Source: Cycas panzhihuaensis (lineage: Eukaryota; Cycadophyta). Taken from it: a stretch of 64,000 nt of DNA. Location of the stretch: positions 23,312,001 to 23,376,000 of the forward strand of contig CM041465.1 of NCBI GenBank assembly GCA_023213395.1. Reading direction: 5' to 3'. The notes beneath the pieces are model-generated. The model worked only from the letters and a program-made list of their open reading frames with translations, was not told the origin of the DNA and made no database searches. Made by a program: the position numbers and the translations under genes. This document shows, one piece after another, positions 11,762 through 21,393 of this stretch; the stretch's first letter is position 1, and each line of letters begins with the position of its first letter.

Positions 11762-11781
11762 GGGGAAGGTAAGGAAGCCCC
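11762..11781 (+). promoter_or_regulatory. Conserved splice-donor-like motif in C 5' LTR
   Basis: GGGGAAGGTAAGGAAGCCCC. A pyrimidine tract ending CTACAG lies at 12669-12684, 17 bases before the gag ATG. Donor and acceptor would remove a leader intron of about 0.9 kb that contains the PBS. Splicing is inferred. Confidence 0.5.
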
Positions 11782-12534
11782 ACACTTCGCCCTACCATGA
11801 CCACTCTCTTTCATCGTGCTTCATAGAGTGATCTTGGACACCTTGTGGGAATGCTGCCGCTTCAATTGCGTCTCCATTCTGGGTATGTGCCTTCACTTCA
11901 CTTTTATTCTCTTTCTTTTAGAAGATCTTACATAGTAGTAATTAGATCACTTGAAAGGAAAAAAGAAATTCATTCTTCTTTTGATTTACATTCGGTTTAG
12001 CACCTTTATACATCGCATCTATTATAAGAAAAGGTTTTTCTTCCAACCTTTGCCCTTTAGTTTGTAAGCTTTGCCCTTGCCATCTTAGCTTACATTGGTT
12101 TTGCTCTGTTTGCTTGTGTGCTTTTGGCACCCTCATCCTTCTTGATTACTCTTCACATTTTCCCTTGGTTTCCTCCACTCGTCTGAGAAACCAAGGGAGC
12201 CCCAACCATAGGTTATTCACCTACTTGTTTCCCTCTGCTACGGGGAACCCTTGAGGGTTTCTCTCCCTTCCCTTCCAACCATCCAAGGGTGGGAGGACCC
12301 TTCTTCAAGATCCATCCCAGCTACTCTTCTACCTCCTCTTTTCTTAGTGGAAGTGGGGAACTGCCATTTGGTAGCTAGGTACCATCCGCAGATCTCGAAC
12401 TCACGCTCAGGTGCATGGGGCACCCTGTGTGGTATTTGCCTTACTCGTAGGTTCTTATCCGCACCCGATAGTGCCATTGACCATTCTCATTATTCCTAAT
12501 CAATTAGGTAGCTATCTCGTAGATGCACATCCAC

Positions 12535-12552
12535 TGGCGACCATACTAGGGA
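12535..12552 (+). other. Primer-binding site of C
   Basis: TGGCGACCATACTAGGGA, one base after the LTR end; one difference from the A site. Confidence 0.87.
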
Positions 12553-12700
12553 TCTGCCAGTAAGGGAGCTAGTCTCTTCTCTTTTCTATTGGTATTGCTA
12601 CTCGCTTGTAGTTCATCCCACTTCATTTCCTTCGTTGGGCAGCCCCCAATGTGCACTCTTTGTCACCCTTTCTTTCTCCTACAGTGGTAGTTGGCTTTGT

Positions 12701-14990
12701 ATGCGACGCTTTTCTCATCGTTTACGTGGTCTACCCCCATTGTTAGAAGATCCCAGGTATCATCCTCTTCCATCGTCAAATTTTGATTCAACCATGGAAG
12801 GATACCCTTCTGATTGGGCCTACCATGCCTTATCCTTGGGAACTCATGAGTTTCCCTCTTCTATTCTGGGATCCACCCATGAGGGTGATGATCCTATTTA
12901 CTACCTGGGTGACCAACATCACCCGCTTGGCGCCCATCCTTCTACTCATACGATAGAAAGATCCTTTCCTCTTGAGATTTACCAGTCAGTTGGTGATTCT
13001 TATGAGGAACGTCCCGAGGGATCTACTTTGTTTGAGGTCCTGTCTACCTCTTACAATCATGTAGATACCCCTCCTGCTGACGTGGTTGAAGCTTTTAACG
13101 AGTGTTGTCGCGTTGCTCGTTTTCAACCATGTCCTAGATGGTTTGAAGATGCCTTCTGTGGGGGAGCCCCTTCCTCATCTTCTCCTCCTCTACTTTCTTC
13201 ATCCTCATCTGCTCCTCCTGTAACAACCAATCCTTTCGTGCCTAAATATTCGTCCCATTCCATCTCTATAACCATTTCGGGGATGCATGTCATACCTTCC
13301 ATCCTTCATTATGGTCCTAGTACTTTGGGACCTTCCCACGATATGTCCTTCCCTCAGTTGAAGGTCAGCATACCCTTTCCTAGACAAACTAATGTGCCAT
13401 CCCTCAATATAGTGCATACTTTCTCTAGTAGGCATGTTGGTCCTACTAACTCTTTAGCCACTAGTCATGTGGGACCCGCTCCCACATATCCTCAAAACCA
13501 ACCTCTTGGCCCTTCCTTTTACATACCCCCAGGTTACACTTCTCAACCTTGGGGGTAGGGTAAAGGGAACCACCTCCCAGCTTATGGGGTAGACCCGCTA
13601 CACCCATATGGGATTGCCCCACCTACAGGTGGCCCATATGGGCAAAACCTAGTTCCGCACCCTCCTTTTCCACCATCTAGCACAGTCCCTTTTGCCATGC
13701 CTTAACAAGGGAACTTGACTCCCTTTCAAGGCACTTATCCTCAAGCCTCCTTCCAGCAAGGGGCATTTCCTCAAGGAGGGATGGGTTTTCCACCCCCGTC
13801 TGTTCCTTGCTCACTACCTACTACATCATTCGTTGATCCTACAGTCTAGGCAAGGGTGTATCCCTTCATGCACTATAGATCAACACCTTTATCTATTGAG
13901 GCATTAAGAACTAATCTGCTGCCTCATCCTCTCAAAGTTCCTAGATTTGATGGAACTTCTTCGCAAGACCCAGTAGAATACGTGTATAGTTTTTCTATGG
14001 TATGTATAGATTATTGGACTTATGACCATATTTTAATAAAATTATTTCCACAATCTTTGCAGGGCAATGCCCTTAAGTGGTTTTATTACCTCCCTACCCA
14101 CTCCATCTTTTCATTCCAGCAATTGGTGGACGAATTCTTCAACTACTTTGATGTAGCTCACCCATTTGAGAGTGGAATGAAATCCCTCCTATCACTCAAA
14201 CAAGGTCACGATGAGATGAATTGTGACTTTGTACGATGATTCCACGACCTTCTTCACTCCACTAAGGCCATGTTACCCGAGGAGTTAAAGAGAGACCTTT
14301 TCATTAATGCACTTCATCCTAAAGTACATGTGGAAGTATTTAAAATAGAGGTGACCACATGCGACTCCATGATCATCAAGTGTTTAGTGCTTGAGGCTAT
14401 TGAGATCCAGGCCAGACTCAAGAAGCCTCTCAATCCCTCATAGCGATGTGAGGAACCACCTCCAACTAAGGATACTAAACCCCAACAATCCTTTAGGTAT
14501 TTTTCTCATCCAACTGAGAAGACCTTAGACCCCCTCACATCCGCCATACATTTGTTCGAACGTATGATGAAGGAACTCAAGTTACAAGCCCCTTCATCTC
14601 CAACATCCAATAAACAAATTCAATAAGCAACCCAAGCTTCCCTCCCCAGGAATAGAAATGCCCAGTCCTCTGAAATGAGGAAGACAGATCCCTCGCTTGA
14701 GAAGAAGTGGTGCTCCATTCATGGGGAGTGCTTCCACGATGACTCACGTTATAGGGCCTAGCATCCCAAGGATTCCCCTCTATGTGACTCCTCCTCTAAA
14801 CGGGCCTCAAGGCTTAATTTAGACCAACTAGTTCACAAGGATCCATTCCCCAAACATAGGGAATGCAATCACAACACTTAATCCAAGAATAACTGGAATC
14901 GAGGAAGATTGCTAAATTCCCGTCCTTCCTGCGATAAAGGGAAGGGCGCCTAGGATTCGTCCTCTTCCTCTCGTTCCCTTAATCGTTGCA
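12701..14990 (+). pseudogene. gag: C gag, degenerate
   Basis: ATG at 12701 follows a CTACAG acceptor-like site. The frame is open to 13558 and gives a Ser/Pro-rich N-terminal region (about 285 residues) with a Met-Glu-Gly-Tyr-Pro-Ser-Asp-Trp motif shared by B, D, E-type and I copies. A TAG (CAG in A) ends it. The gag core resumes at 13856-14239, with Leu-Lys-Trp-Phe and a 'FQQLVDEF' segment, then a TGA replacing an Arg codon. The zinc knuckle at 14713-14754 keeps Cys, His, His but its last Cys is Tyr. It supplied capsid in the active element; this copy cannot make it whole. Confidence 0.85.
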
Positions 14991-15037
14991 CCCCATCACC
15001 TTCGCAACCCTGGAACAAGGGGAAGAAGCTGATCCAA

Positions 15038-15840
15038 GTGATTGAGGCTACTTCTTTGTATGCCCTTACCCAGTCTCAAGCAGCCAAAGAAGCAGCCAGT
15101 GCTTCTTCCTCTACTCCTTCCAATCCTCTTCCAGAGAACCCTCCTTCAAAAGTACCTCTCTTCCCCAAGGCCATTCCTGTGCACCCTGGTCATTATGATT
15201 TTCGAAGGGCACTTACCCAACCTATTGCAAAGGGTAAGCCTTTCTCCATCGTCGACGAGCTTTATATCGTCGCTGCAAGAATGTCCTTAATGGATGTTTT
15301 GAGGAGTTGTCCTAAGCAACGAGCTCTCCTCTTGGAAGCTTTAGGATCAAATGACATGCCTATCTATGCTTTGGGCATCACCCAAAGTCATGAACCCATT
15401 ATTTCTTTTGATCCTAAGGACCTACCTCCCGCGTGTGAAAGGGAACGTTAGTGGAACTTCCCATTCACTATTACCATCGATACACCTGATTGTACCCTAC
15501 GAGGGATTGTTGTCGACAATAGTTCTTCCATGAATGCCATGCCCTTACATGTCATGCAAGAGCTTGGTATTTCTGCCTTGGAACTTGTTCCATGGTGATG
15601 CCAAGGTTATGATGGTAACGAGAAGACCCCATTGGGATCTATCATGATTCTACTCACCCTCGAGGACAAGACTGTCCTCGTTGATGTTGTAGTAATCCAC
15701 ATCGACGTTGACTACAACCTTCTCTTAGGTTAACCATGGCTTGACCAGATGGGAGTCGTGTGTTCGACTCTTTGGGGACAACTTAAATTCATCTATGATA
15801 GATGAATGAGGGTTGTTCCCTGTGAATGCCCACTTGCCAA
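15038..15840 (+). pseudogene. C pre-protease domain and protease
   Basis: 15038-15451 is open (137 aa) and is the conserved pre-protease domain with Tyr-Asp-Phe-Arg-Arg-Ala and Asp-Glu-Leu-Tyr blocks. After a TAG comes the protease with Asp-Asn-Ser-Ser-Ser at 15515, where the Gly of the usual Asp-x-Gly triad is Ser. Then comes a DVDYNLLLG-type segment ended by a TAA in place of the next codon. The protease is probably inactive. Confidence 0.8.
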
Positions 15841-16803
15841 ACAAACCCATCCTGTTAATCAGGCAAGCCAAGGCCCTTCTACTCATGCCTCAGCTTGCTC
15901 CATTGGTATACCCAATTCATCTGAAGAAGATCTCGCATCTTCTTTTCCTAGTCTCACGTGTTTCACTCCTATTGGCATTGGGAGCTACGGGTACCTCACC
16001 TCGTTTAGTGATGACGAGTCACACGATGAAGATGAGGATTGTCTCCATCCCGTTTCCTTCCTCCGCACTAGTAGGTCACACCCATCCCGTTCTAGGTCCC
16101 CATCTAGAACCTCTTTTATGAATGAGACTAGCCACTCCTCTATGTCGCATGTCATTACTAGTGTCAACTCGTCTGTCATTAGTTCTTCCTCTTCATCACC
16201 CCCTACAAGTGATGGCTTCGAAGAACTGCCTTTTGCTCAATCTGAGGAGCCCCTTCTTGACTCTCCCTTAGAGTCTAGCGAGGATGTCAGGTAACTGAAT
16301 GACCATCATGGTCCTATTGCCCTTACTTCCTTTAGCGCTTCATTTATTCGAAGTAAGGTCATCCATGGGGTGGATTACTTCAAAGATAATAAAGCCTTGC
16401 TCGAGCACTTAGCGCGCTCCGTGCCCCACCTAGTGCAGATTCCTTCCCTACAAGTCTCTCTTCAAGGTCTTATCGATAAGGAGTCGATCCACCAGGCTCA
16501 CCTCATAGACCTCGAAGCTTTGGATGAGAGACATTTAGCTGCTTATCAGGCTAACCTGGCGTCCAAAGCTCACTCACAAAGGACCTACGATAAACATCTC
16601 TATTCCCGTCCTTTGTTTCAGGGGGACCACGTCCTTAAATTAGAATATCTTCATGATCGTTTGACCAAATTCAAACCTAGATGGGTTGGCCCTTTCATCA
16701 TTATCTAGACCCTCGGTAATGGTGCTTATAGGATTGCCACCGTGGAAGGTCTTGAGTTTGAGAAAGCTGTTAATAGGAAATTCCTTAAGAAGTTTTACTC
16801 GTG
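15841..16803 (+). pseudogene. C linker fused to integrase C-terminus (RT-RNase H-integrase core deleted)
   Basis: 15806-16294 encodes the acidic, Ser-rich linker. The Val-Asp-Tyr-Phe block at 16370 runs to about 16437. It then joins directly to sequence that in I lies at about 60585, after the integrase core. The rest (16440-16803) is the integrase tail: 'AYQANLASKAHSQRTYDKHL', then the Gly-Pro-Phe module at 16690, and the pol stop TGA at 16801. The deletion removes what spans about 2.55 kb in I. C would need RT and integrase supplied from elsewhere. Confidence 0.85.
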
Positions 16804-16838
16804 ACCTCGCTATCACTTCACCCATGCCCCGAAATGAG

Positions 16839-16905
16839 CCTAAACTACCATCTTAAGTTGTTCCCATTTCTCCCAGCCATGGGTGGAATGTCAACTTAGG
16901 ATGGC
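16839..16905 (+). terminator. Post-pol palindromic hairpin in C
   Basis: Arms CCATCTTAAGTTG...CCCATTTC and GGAATGTCAACTTAGGATGG around CCCAGCCATGGG. It starts 45 bases after the pol stop, the same spacing as in I. Because it is palindromic it has the same form on both strands, and it lies between two converging genes. A terminator or processing role is inferred. Confidence 0.5.
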
Positions 16906-17441
16906 CTCTTCCATTTCTTTTTGGTTCTTCCCACGAAACTTGTGTTCCTATATCCTTTTGGGACTCTTGTCTTCTTATTTGGGTATCCCCCAGTTAGGAT
17001 GACACTCTGGAGTATCGTTACTCCCCCCTCTCGCTTGGTATTTCCTTTGTGTATCCTACTATACTCCTCCATGGATATGTGTGTCACTCTATTTCTAGAC
17101 CCACATGTGTCTATCACCTCTACTCATGGTGGTCATGTGTCCTCCTATTAGATATATGGCCATGCATGGAAAGAAATACATGCATCATATAATAAAGCAT
17201 CTATAACATACATAACAAAACATACATGTCATCTGCCACACATGATATACACATCATTTCATATCAAAATAGGGGTGCCAATTGCCCCATCTATATATAT
17301 ACATCAAAATCATATGTTACATCGTACATATGGGAAGCCGGTGTCCTTGCACGGGGAGTACAATCATATGACTCTATATATATGACCCCTTGGAGGCTCG
17401 TGCTTTCCCCTATCAAAATCAAATACATATGTCCCACATTA
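16906..17441. other. C convergent spacer between pol and antisense gene
   Basis: AT-rich with no ORF of interest. It holds a 'ggtatccccc...ggatgacactctggagt' block conserved in A and I, and TA-rich stretches near 17290 and 17375 that could hold 3' ends of the antisense transcript. Confidence 0.5.
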
Positions 17442-18046
17442 CTACTGCCCCACTCCTAAGGTACCATCTCCTGGTCTGTGTGATCCCTCTCCTAGGGACC
17501 ACATCCCTTTGAGACTGCTCTTGGGTCTCTGCAAGCTCCCAGCCTCACTCCCCACGTCTCGTGGCCTCCTTAGGGTTGTCACTACCGTATGGATCTGAGT
17601 CCTGCTCTGTGCTGACCTTAACACTGCCATATCCTCGACCAGTTGGTCATATCATACCTGGATACAATCCCACTCTGCCTCTATAAGGCACAACCTCTCC
17701 TCCATCCCTTAGAGTCTCTCCTCTATCATCACCACCTGGATATGACTCCCTATATCTCCTATGGCTCTGCCCTAGGCCTCTAGTGTATGTACATGACTCT
17801 GTAATGTGTCTCGCGTGACCTGAGCCTTGTCTAACTCCTGCTACATCTGTCCCCTGAATGCTATGTGCTCTTGGGACTCTACAGCTTAGATATCTCTTGC
17901 CCTCACCAATGGGATAAATACTACCATATGGGCACCTGCCAATCTAGGTGCATCCTCGATCTGGATGGGCGGTTGCCCCTCTATGTATACCTGAGGGAAC
18001 ATCTCCCTCACCATGGCCTCTACTAACTGCTAGATCTCCGTGATAC

Positions 18047-18154
18047 CTGCAAATCCAACATACCATATGTCAGTATATATCTAGTTGCATACCAAAATAA
18101 AACCAAATTAATCTATCTATCTGGCTATCAAACGATGAGGAGGTAAGGTCTCAC
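18047..18154 (-). other. Intron 2 of C antisense gene
   Basis: 108 bp, minus strand GTGAGACC to TTTGCAG. It splits a Gly codon (phase 1). The same place is an intron of 122 bp in E (34860-34981) and 109 bp in I (62295-62403), and the joined frame reads Gly-Ile/Val-x-Asp/Glu-Ile in all three. Confidence 0.7.
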
Positions 18155-19488
18155 CTGTCGCATCCATTGGCTCCTTTGTCTATACGATAGCCTCTACTCC
18201 TGGCTCTCTGCCATCTGCTACTACCTCCTCCTCAGGTACCACCTCTACCTGGGCCTCTCTCCTCACTCGGACTAGATCAGTTGTCACCTCTCTGGATCTC
18301 CTCACGATCCATAGCCTGCAGGCCCTCGTCACTGGCCCCCTGCTCTCCTCTATAGCCCCTGATGGGCTTGCCTCTCTACTGGCAATCCCTAATGGCCCTA
18401 CTACTCCTCCTACTATCCCCGATGGGCCTGCCTCTCCCGCAAGTCGTGACATAACAGCCCCATCTCCTCCATCTTCATCATCATCCTCATCACCTAGGAG
18501 CACCCCTACTCTGCCTGCCTCATCGTCACTATCCCACCTCACTGCCCTATACAGATCTGCCACATAATCCATCATAGTGAGGAGGTCTAGTGATGTAGCC
18601 TCCACTGAATGTCAGACATCGGCCTGGTTCTCTATCCCCCTCAGCCTGGTCTGCCACCTGTGGACCATCGAGGCCCACTCTGCAATGGGGTATGGGCCCC
18701 CCACTGGTGCCACTGCTCCAAAATGATTAAAGAACAAACACTGTAGCAATGTGTTATATGATAGTCCTCCCCTGCCTGTCATCCCGATAGCATCCAGTTG
18801 TGCAACGAGGTTTGCCGCTATTAGGGTGTCCCAATCCATCCTCTCGCCAGTCTCACAACGATGCACTGCATCCATCCATTGCCCAGGGATGTCCCTATAG
18901 TTCTATTTCTGGGAAATCCAGAATAGAATGCATAACGTGATGAGCTTCCTCACACGAGGAACTCTGGACATGACCATCGTCTAGAGAGGAACCCCTCTCA
19001 TCTCCCATCTATCTCTTTTGGCAAAAACACTACCGCCTCCCCTGTGTCGCTTCATTGCTAGCGAGCTCAAGAATCGACCTCCCAACACCTTTGGTACTCC
19101 CAAGATGCCTCGATATCCCTGCGTCATCATCACGCCTCTCCTACAGGGTAGGTGGAAAAAGTGCCTCCTCTAGTCCCAGTGTGATATAATATCAACTAAC
19201 AGTCTCTGGTCTGGCATGTATTAAGGTGTCTTCAGGGCCTTCAATAGGCCACACCTCCGTAGGACCTCCTTGTCCTCCCTAGACATCATCTCGATGAAGC
19301 TGAGCATCGCCATCCCTATGTTCTTACGGTTATCTACCACGATAATAGCCTGTCAACACCATAAAAACCAGTCAAAATTAAGCTCATGTCAGTTCTCTAC
19401 CCTTCTAACTATCTATCAACTCTATTTAATTGAGACTTGGGGCCTCTGGGCCCCCCATCTTCTTTTTTCTATAGGTTTACCTTCGTAC

Positions 19489-19518
19489 CGCGCTAAACTC
19501 TGTGGTACCATAGAGTTT
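19489..19518. promoter_or_regulatory. GGTACC-centred palindrome in antisense-gene intron 1 (C)
   Basis: Half-sites GCTAAACTCTGTGGT and ACCATAGAGTTTAGC are reverse complements except for one pair. E has the same at about 36353-36381 and I a decayed copy near 63729-63758. It is related to the LTR palindrome (half-site GGTAAACTTCACGGT). Confidence 0.6.
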
Positions 19519-19595
19519 AGCTTGGGTCCCACAGTGATCAAGGCCCCACAATAAAAATCATGGCACCATAATCTTTGCCGCAGTGTGAATGGCAA

Positions 19596-19613
19596 CCCCC
19601 TGAAAAGGGGGGG
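19596..19613. other. C-run/G-run hairpin in intron 1 (C)
   Basis: CCCCC TGAAAA GGGGGGG. E has CCCC AAAAT GGGGGG (36473-36487) and I has eight C, six A, seven G (63833-63853). The pairing is kept although lengths differ. Confidence 0.55.
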
Positions 19614-20018
19614 TTTCTACCTAGAAAACAAAAAAAAAAAATCTTATGGATGGACCCCTGTGGGGCCCACCAGGACTAGGGTTGCCTAATGCCCAGGTCC
19701 CCCCTCTTTCTGGCTCTAATTCAGACTCTGAGAGATCACTATTTACTCATATGGGGCCCAAAAACTACATAAAAATTAATAAAAAGCACTGAAATTAAAA
19801 CTTCAAAATGGGATGGGTTTTGTAGGATCCACTCACTAGATCCGACCTGGCTATTGCCATCTCGCTCTAATGGTCTCGATGACTATCTCTATGCTCCAAT
19901 CCAATGGCCCGATCTCCCTCTACGTGCCTCCGTAGATGGGTAGCGCTCTGTTGTGTAAGGAAATGGCTCTGGATTCCCTCGAGAGCCGGTGAAAATGAAT
20001 CCGTTTTCCGTCAAATTT

Positions 20019-20029
20019 CCTTATATAGG
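20019..20029 (-). promoter_or_regulatory. TATA box of C antisense gene
   Basis: Minus strand CCTATATAAGG. It is 160 bp upstream of the exon 1 ATG, the same distance as CCTATATAAAG in E (36891-36901), so a start site near 19990 and a leader of about 130 nt are likely. Confidence 0.7.
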
Positions 20030-20555
20030 TGGGGGCCCCGACAGGCACTGTCTCCACTTTTGCTATTGTGATAGCTATTTGGACCATCCTGTTTCCTTGA
20101 TAACCTTTGTCTTCTGGCCCTGTCTCCTATTGCTCTCCTTTAGCGTCCTCTTCGCTCTTTCTTGTGAGTGCATTTATGGCACCTCGTTATTGCACTTTTT
20201 CGCAGGGCCCTTCTATCTCGTTCTATGTGCCACCCCCGTGCATGCCTGAGTTTATACTCGTTTGGCTCATTTCGCCATCCTGGACCCATTTCCGTAGCTC
20301 CTTTTGCCCCTGGGGTCTCTAGAGAGAATGCTCCCCCCATCTGGGGGCATGTTTTGCTTTCCAAAGTAACCTTTGGTACCCTAGGGTGCCTTTTTCTACC
20401 CGCTCTCAGGTAGTGGTTAGACTGCTTGCTCTCGTCCCTAAGTAGCCTCATTGTTAGGTCCTCCTACCCTTCACAACCATTTATTGCTTGCCTTTCGAGC
20501 TTGTTTTCTCTCTCACTCCATTATTGTTCATTATTACTAGGACTATGTGTCACCC
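20030..20555. other. C spacer between antisense promoter and second RNase H ORF
   Basis: Divergent intergenic region of about 0.5 kb. The match to E (36902-37459) is continuous ('gcatttatggcacc', 'cctggacccatttccg'), so it is part of the element. No ORF is shared between copies. A TTTTTCGCAG at about 20195-20205 could be a splice acceptor, but E lacks it. Confidence 0.5.
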
Positions 20556-20977
20556 ATGTCTCTTTACATTTTTACTGACAGCGGAAGTTGTGGTAACCTG
20601 GGACCTTCTATCATCTCTTGGATCCTTCGCAGATCTTCGGATACGATTTCCTGTGCTTTGGGATCTTCCTCCCAAAGGATACCAATAATGAAGCTGAGTA
20701 CACATCTGTTATTGAAGCTCTCACTGATGCTCTCTGTTTCCATCACGGGCCTATCATTTTGCTTTACGACTCCCAGGTTATGGTGTCCCATCTCACCCAG
20801 GTTTACCAGGTGCGGTGCCCTCACCTGAGAACCCTTGGTTCGACCGCCAGATCTCTCCTAGCTTGCTTCTAGTTTGTCGACATTCAGCATATTCCTCAGG
20901 CCCTCAACGCTGAGGCAGATAGTCTTGTTCGCCTCATCCTTGAGCGCTGCCTTCCTCTTCTTGCTGACTATCCATGA
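20556..20977 (+). pseudogene. C stand-alone second RNase H (aRNH-like), one frameshift
   Basis: ATG at 20556, six codons before the first catalytic Asp (Thr-Asp-Ser-Gly-Ser). The second block is Asn-Asn-Glu-Ala-Glu-Tyr with the catalytic Glu, the third is Tyr-Asp-Ser-Gln, and the last is Ala-Glu-Ala-Asp-Ser-Leu, so all four acidic positions are present. The span is 422 bp against 423 bp in E: a single lost base near 20620 breaks the frame, and one stop follows 'LLACF'. The pattern (TNNEAEY, DSQ, AEAD) is that of the extra RNase H of Tat elements. There it normally sits in pol between RNase H and integrase; here it is a separate ORF in front of the 3' LTR. Confidence 0.8.
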
Positions 20978-21393
20978 GGCTTGTCCGGTCGCTCTATAAC
21001 CGAATCCCTAGGTCATCATGCACTTCACCTTGTGATCCATTCGCACCTCTGAAACCTAGCCGCTGATGAGGTTAAACTATGGTGACTACCAGTTCTATTC
21101 ACTCATCTCTCCTACTTGGTTATGCATATTTCTTTGCATCTTTTGTAGTGGGGGTAGTACCCCTCACCCTTCATGTTTTCCAGTTGACTTCCGGGTGGCA
21201 CATATGTAGCCCCTATGTTGCCTCCATGCCTATCTTCATATCCACACGTTCGGCCATGACACTCACCAGCACCCTTAACTACTATTATGGTCTTGATTTA
21301 TATATCTATATACACATATGCTACTAACAGTTATGTTGCCAGCATTCGCCATCGCACCATGCTTTCGAGCGGCGAGGCTCACGCCATAAGGCG
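20978..21393 (+). other. C 3' region before the LTR
   Basis: No coding sequence. It contains a TA-rich stretch (21296-21320) that is a long TA repeat in E, and a block conserved in A, E and H (AACA/AGCATTCGCCATC) before the 3' LTR. The polypurine tract is best preserved in H (AAGGGGGCAG) and is degraded here (AAGGCG). Confidence 0.6.

Larger units (their letters stand above)
9844..12533 (+). repeat. 5' LTR of C (2690 bp)
   Basis: It begins TGTTTCCCAGCTTCTGGG (itself a short inverted repeat) and ends ATCCA. TATA-like TATTTAA lies at 10465-10471, preceded by inverted telo-box-like repeats (10434-10453) and a GGTACC-type module (10297-10337). The GGTAAG stem motif is at 11762-11781. No protein-coding gene is supported; short ORFs differ between the two LTR copies. 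Confidence 0.93.
19350..19836 (-). other. Intron 1 of C antisense gene
   Basis: 487 bp, GTGAGT to GACAG on the minus strand; E has 498 bp at the same place. Inside are a near-perfect 30-bp palindrome centred on GGTACC (19489-19518) and a C-run/A/G-run hairpin (19596-19613). Confidence 0.65.
17442..19860 (-). pseudogene. C antisense gene: spliced, PMD-like protein (607 codons plus stop)
   Basis: My model is complement of 17442-18046, 18155-19349 and 19837-19860. Exon 1 codes 8 residues (MAIARSDL) from an ATG 160 bp below a TATA box. Intron 1 is GTGAGT...GACAG (487 bp, phase 0). Intron 2 is GTGAGA...TTGCAG (108 bp, phase 1). Exons sum to 1824 nt, an exact multiple of three. Residues 21-130 resemble the plant mobile domain: a Met-Ala-Met-Leu-Ser-Phe start, then 'LLVDIISHWD' near 58-67, then a Phe-His-Leu-Pro motif. 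Residues about 130-250 include 'GERMDWDTLIAANLV' and a Phe-Phe-Asn-His-Phe motif. About 257-400 is Gly/Pro/Asp/Glu-rich, and exon 3 looks coiled-coil (Met-Glu-Glu-Arg-Leu). Several stops are simple C-to-T changes. E and I share the structure. Function unknown; PMD proteins act in silencing and also occur in transposons. Confidence 0.75.
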
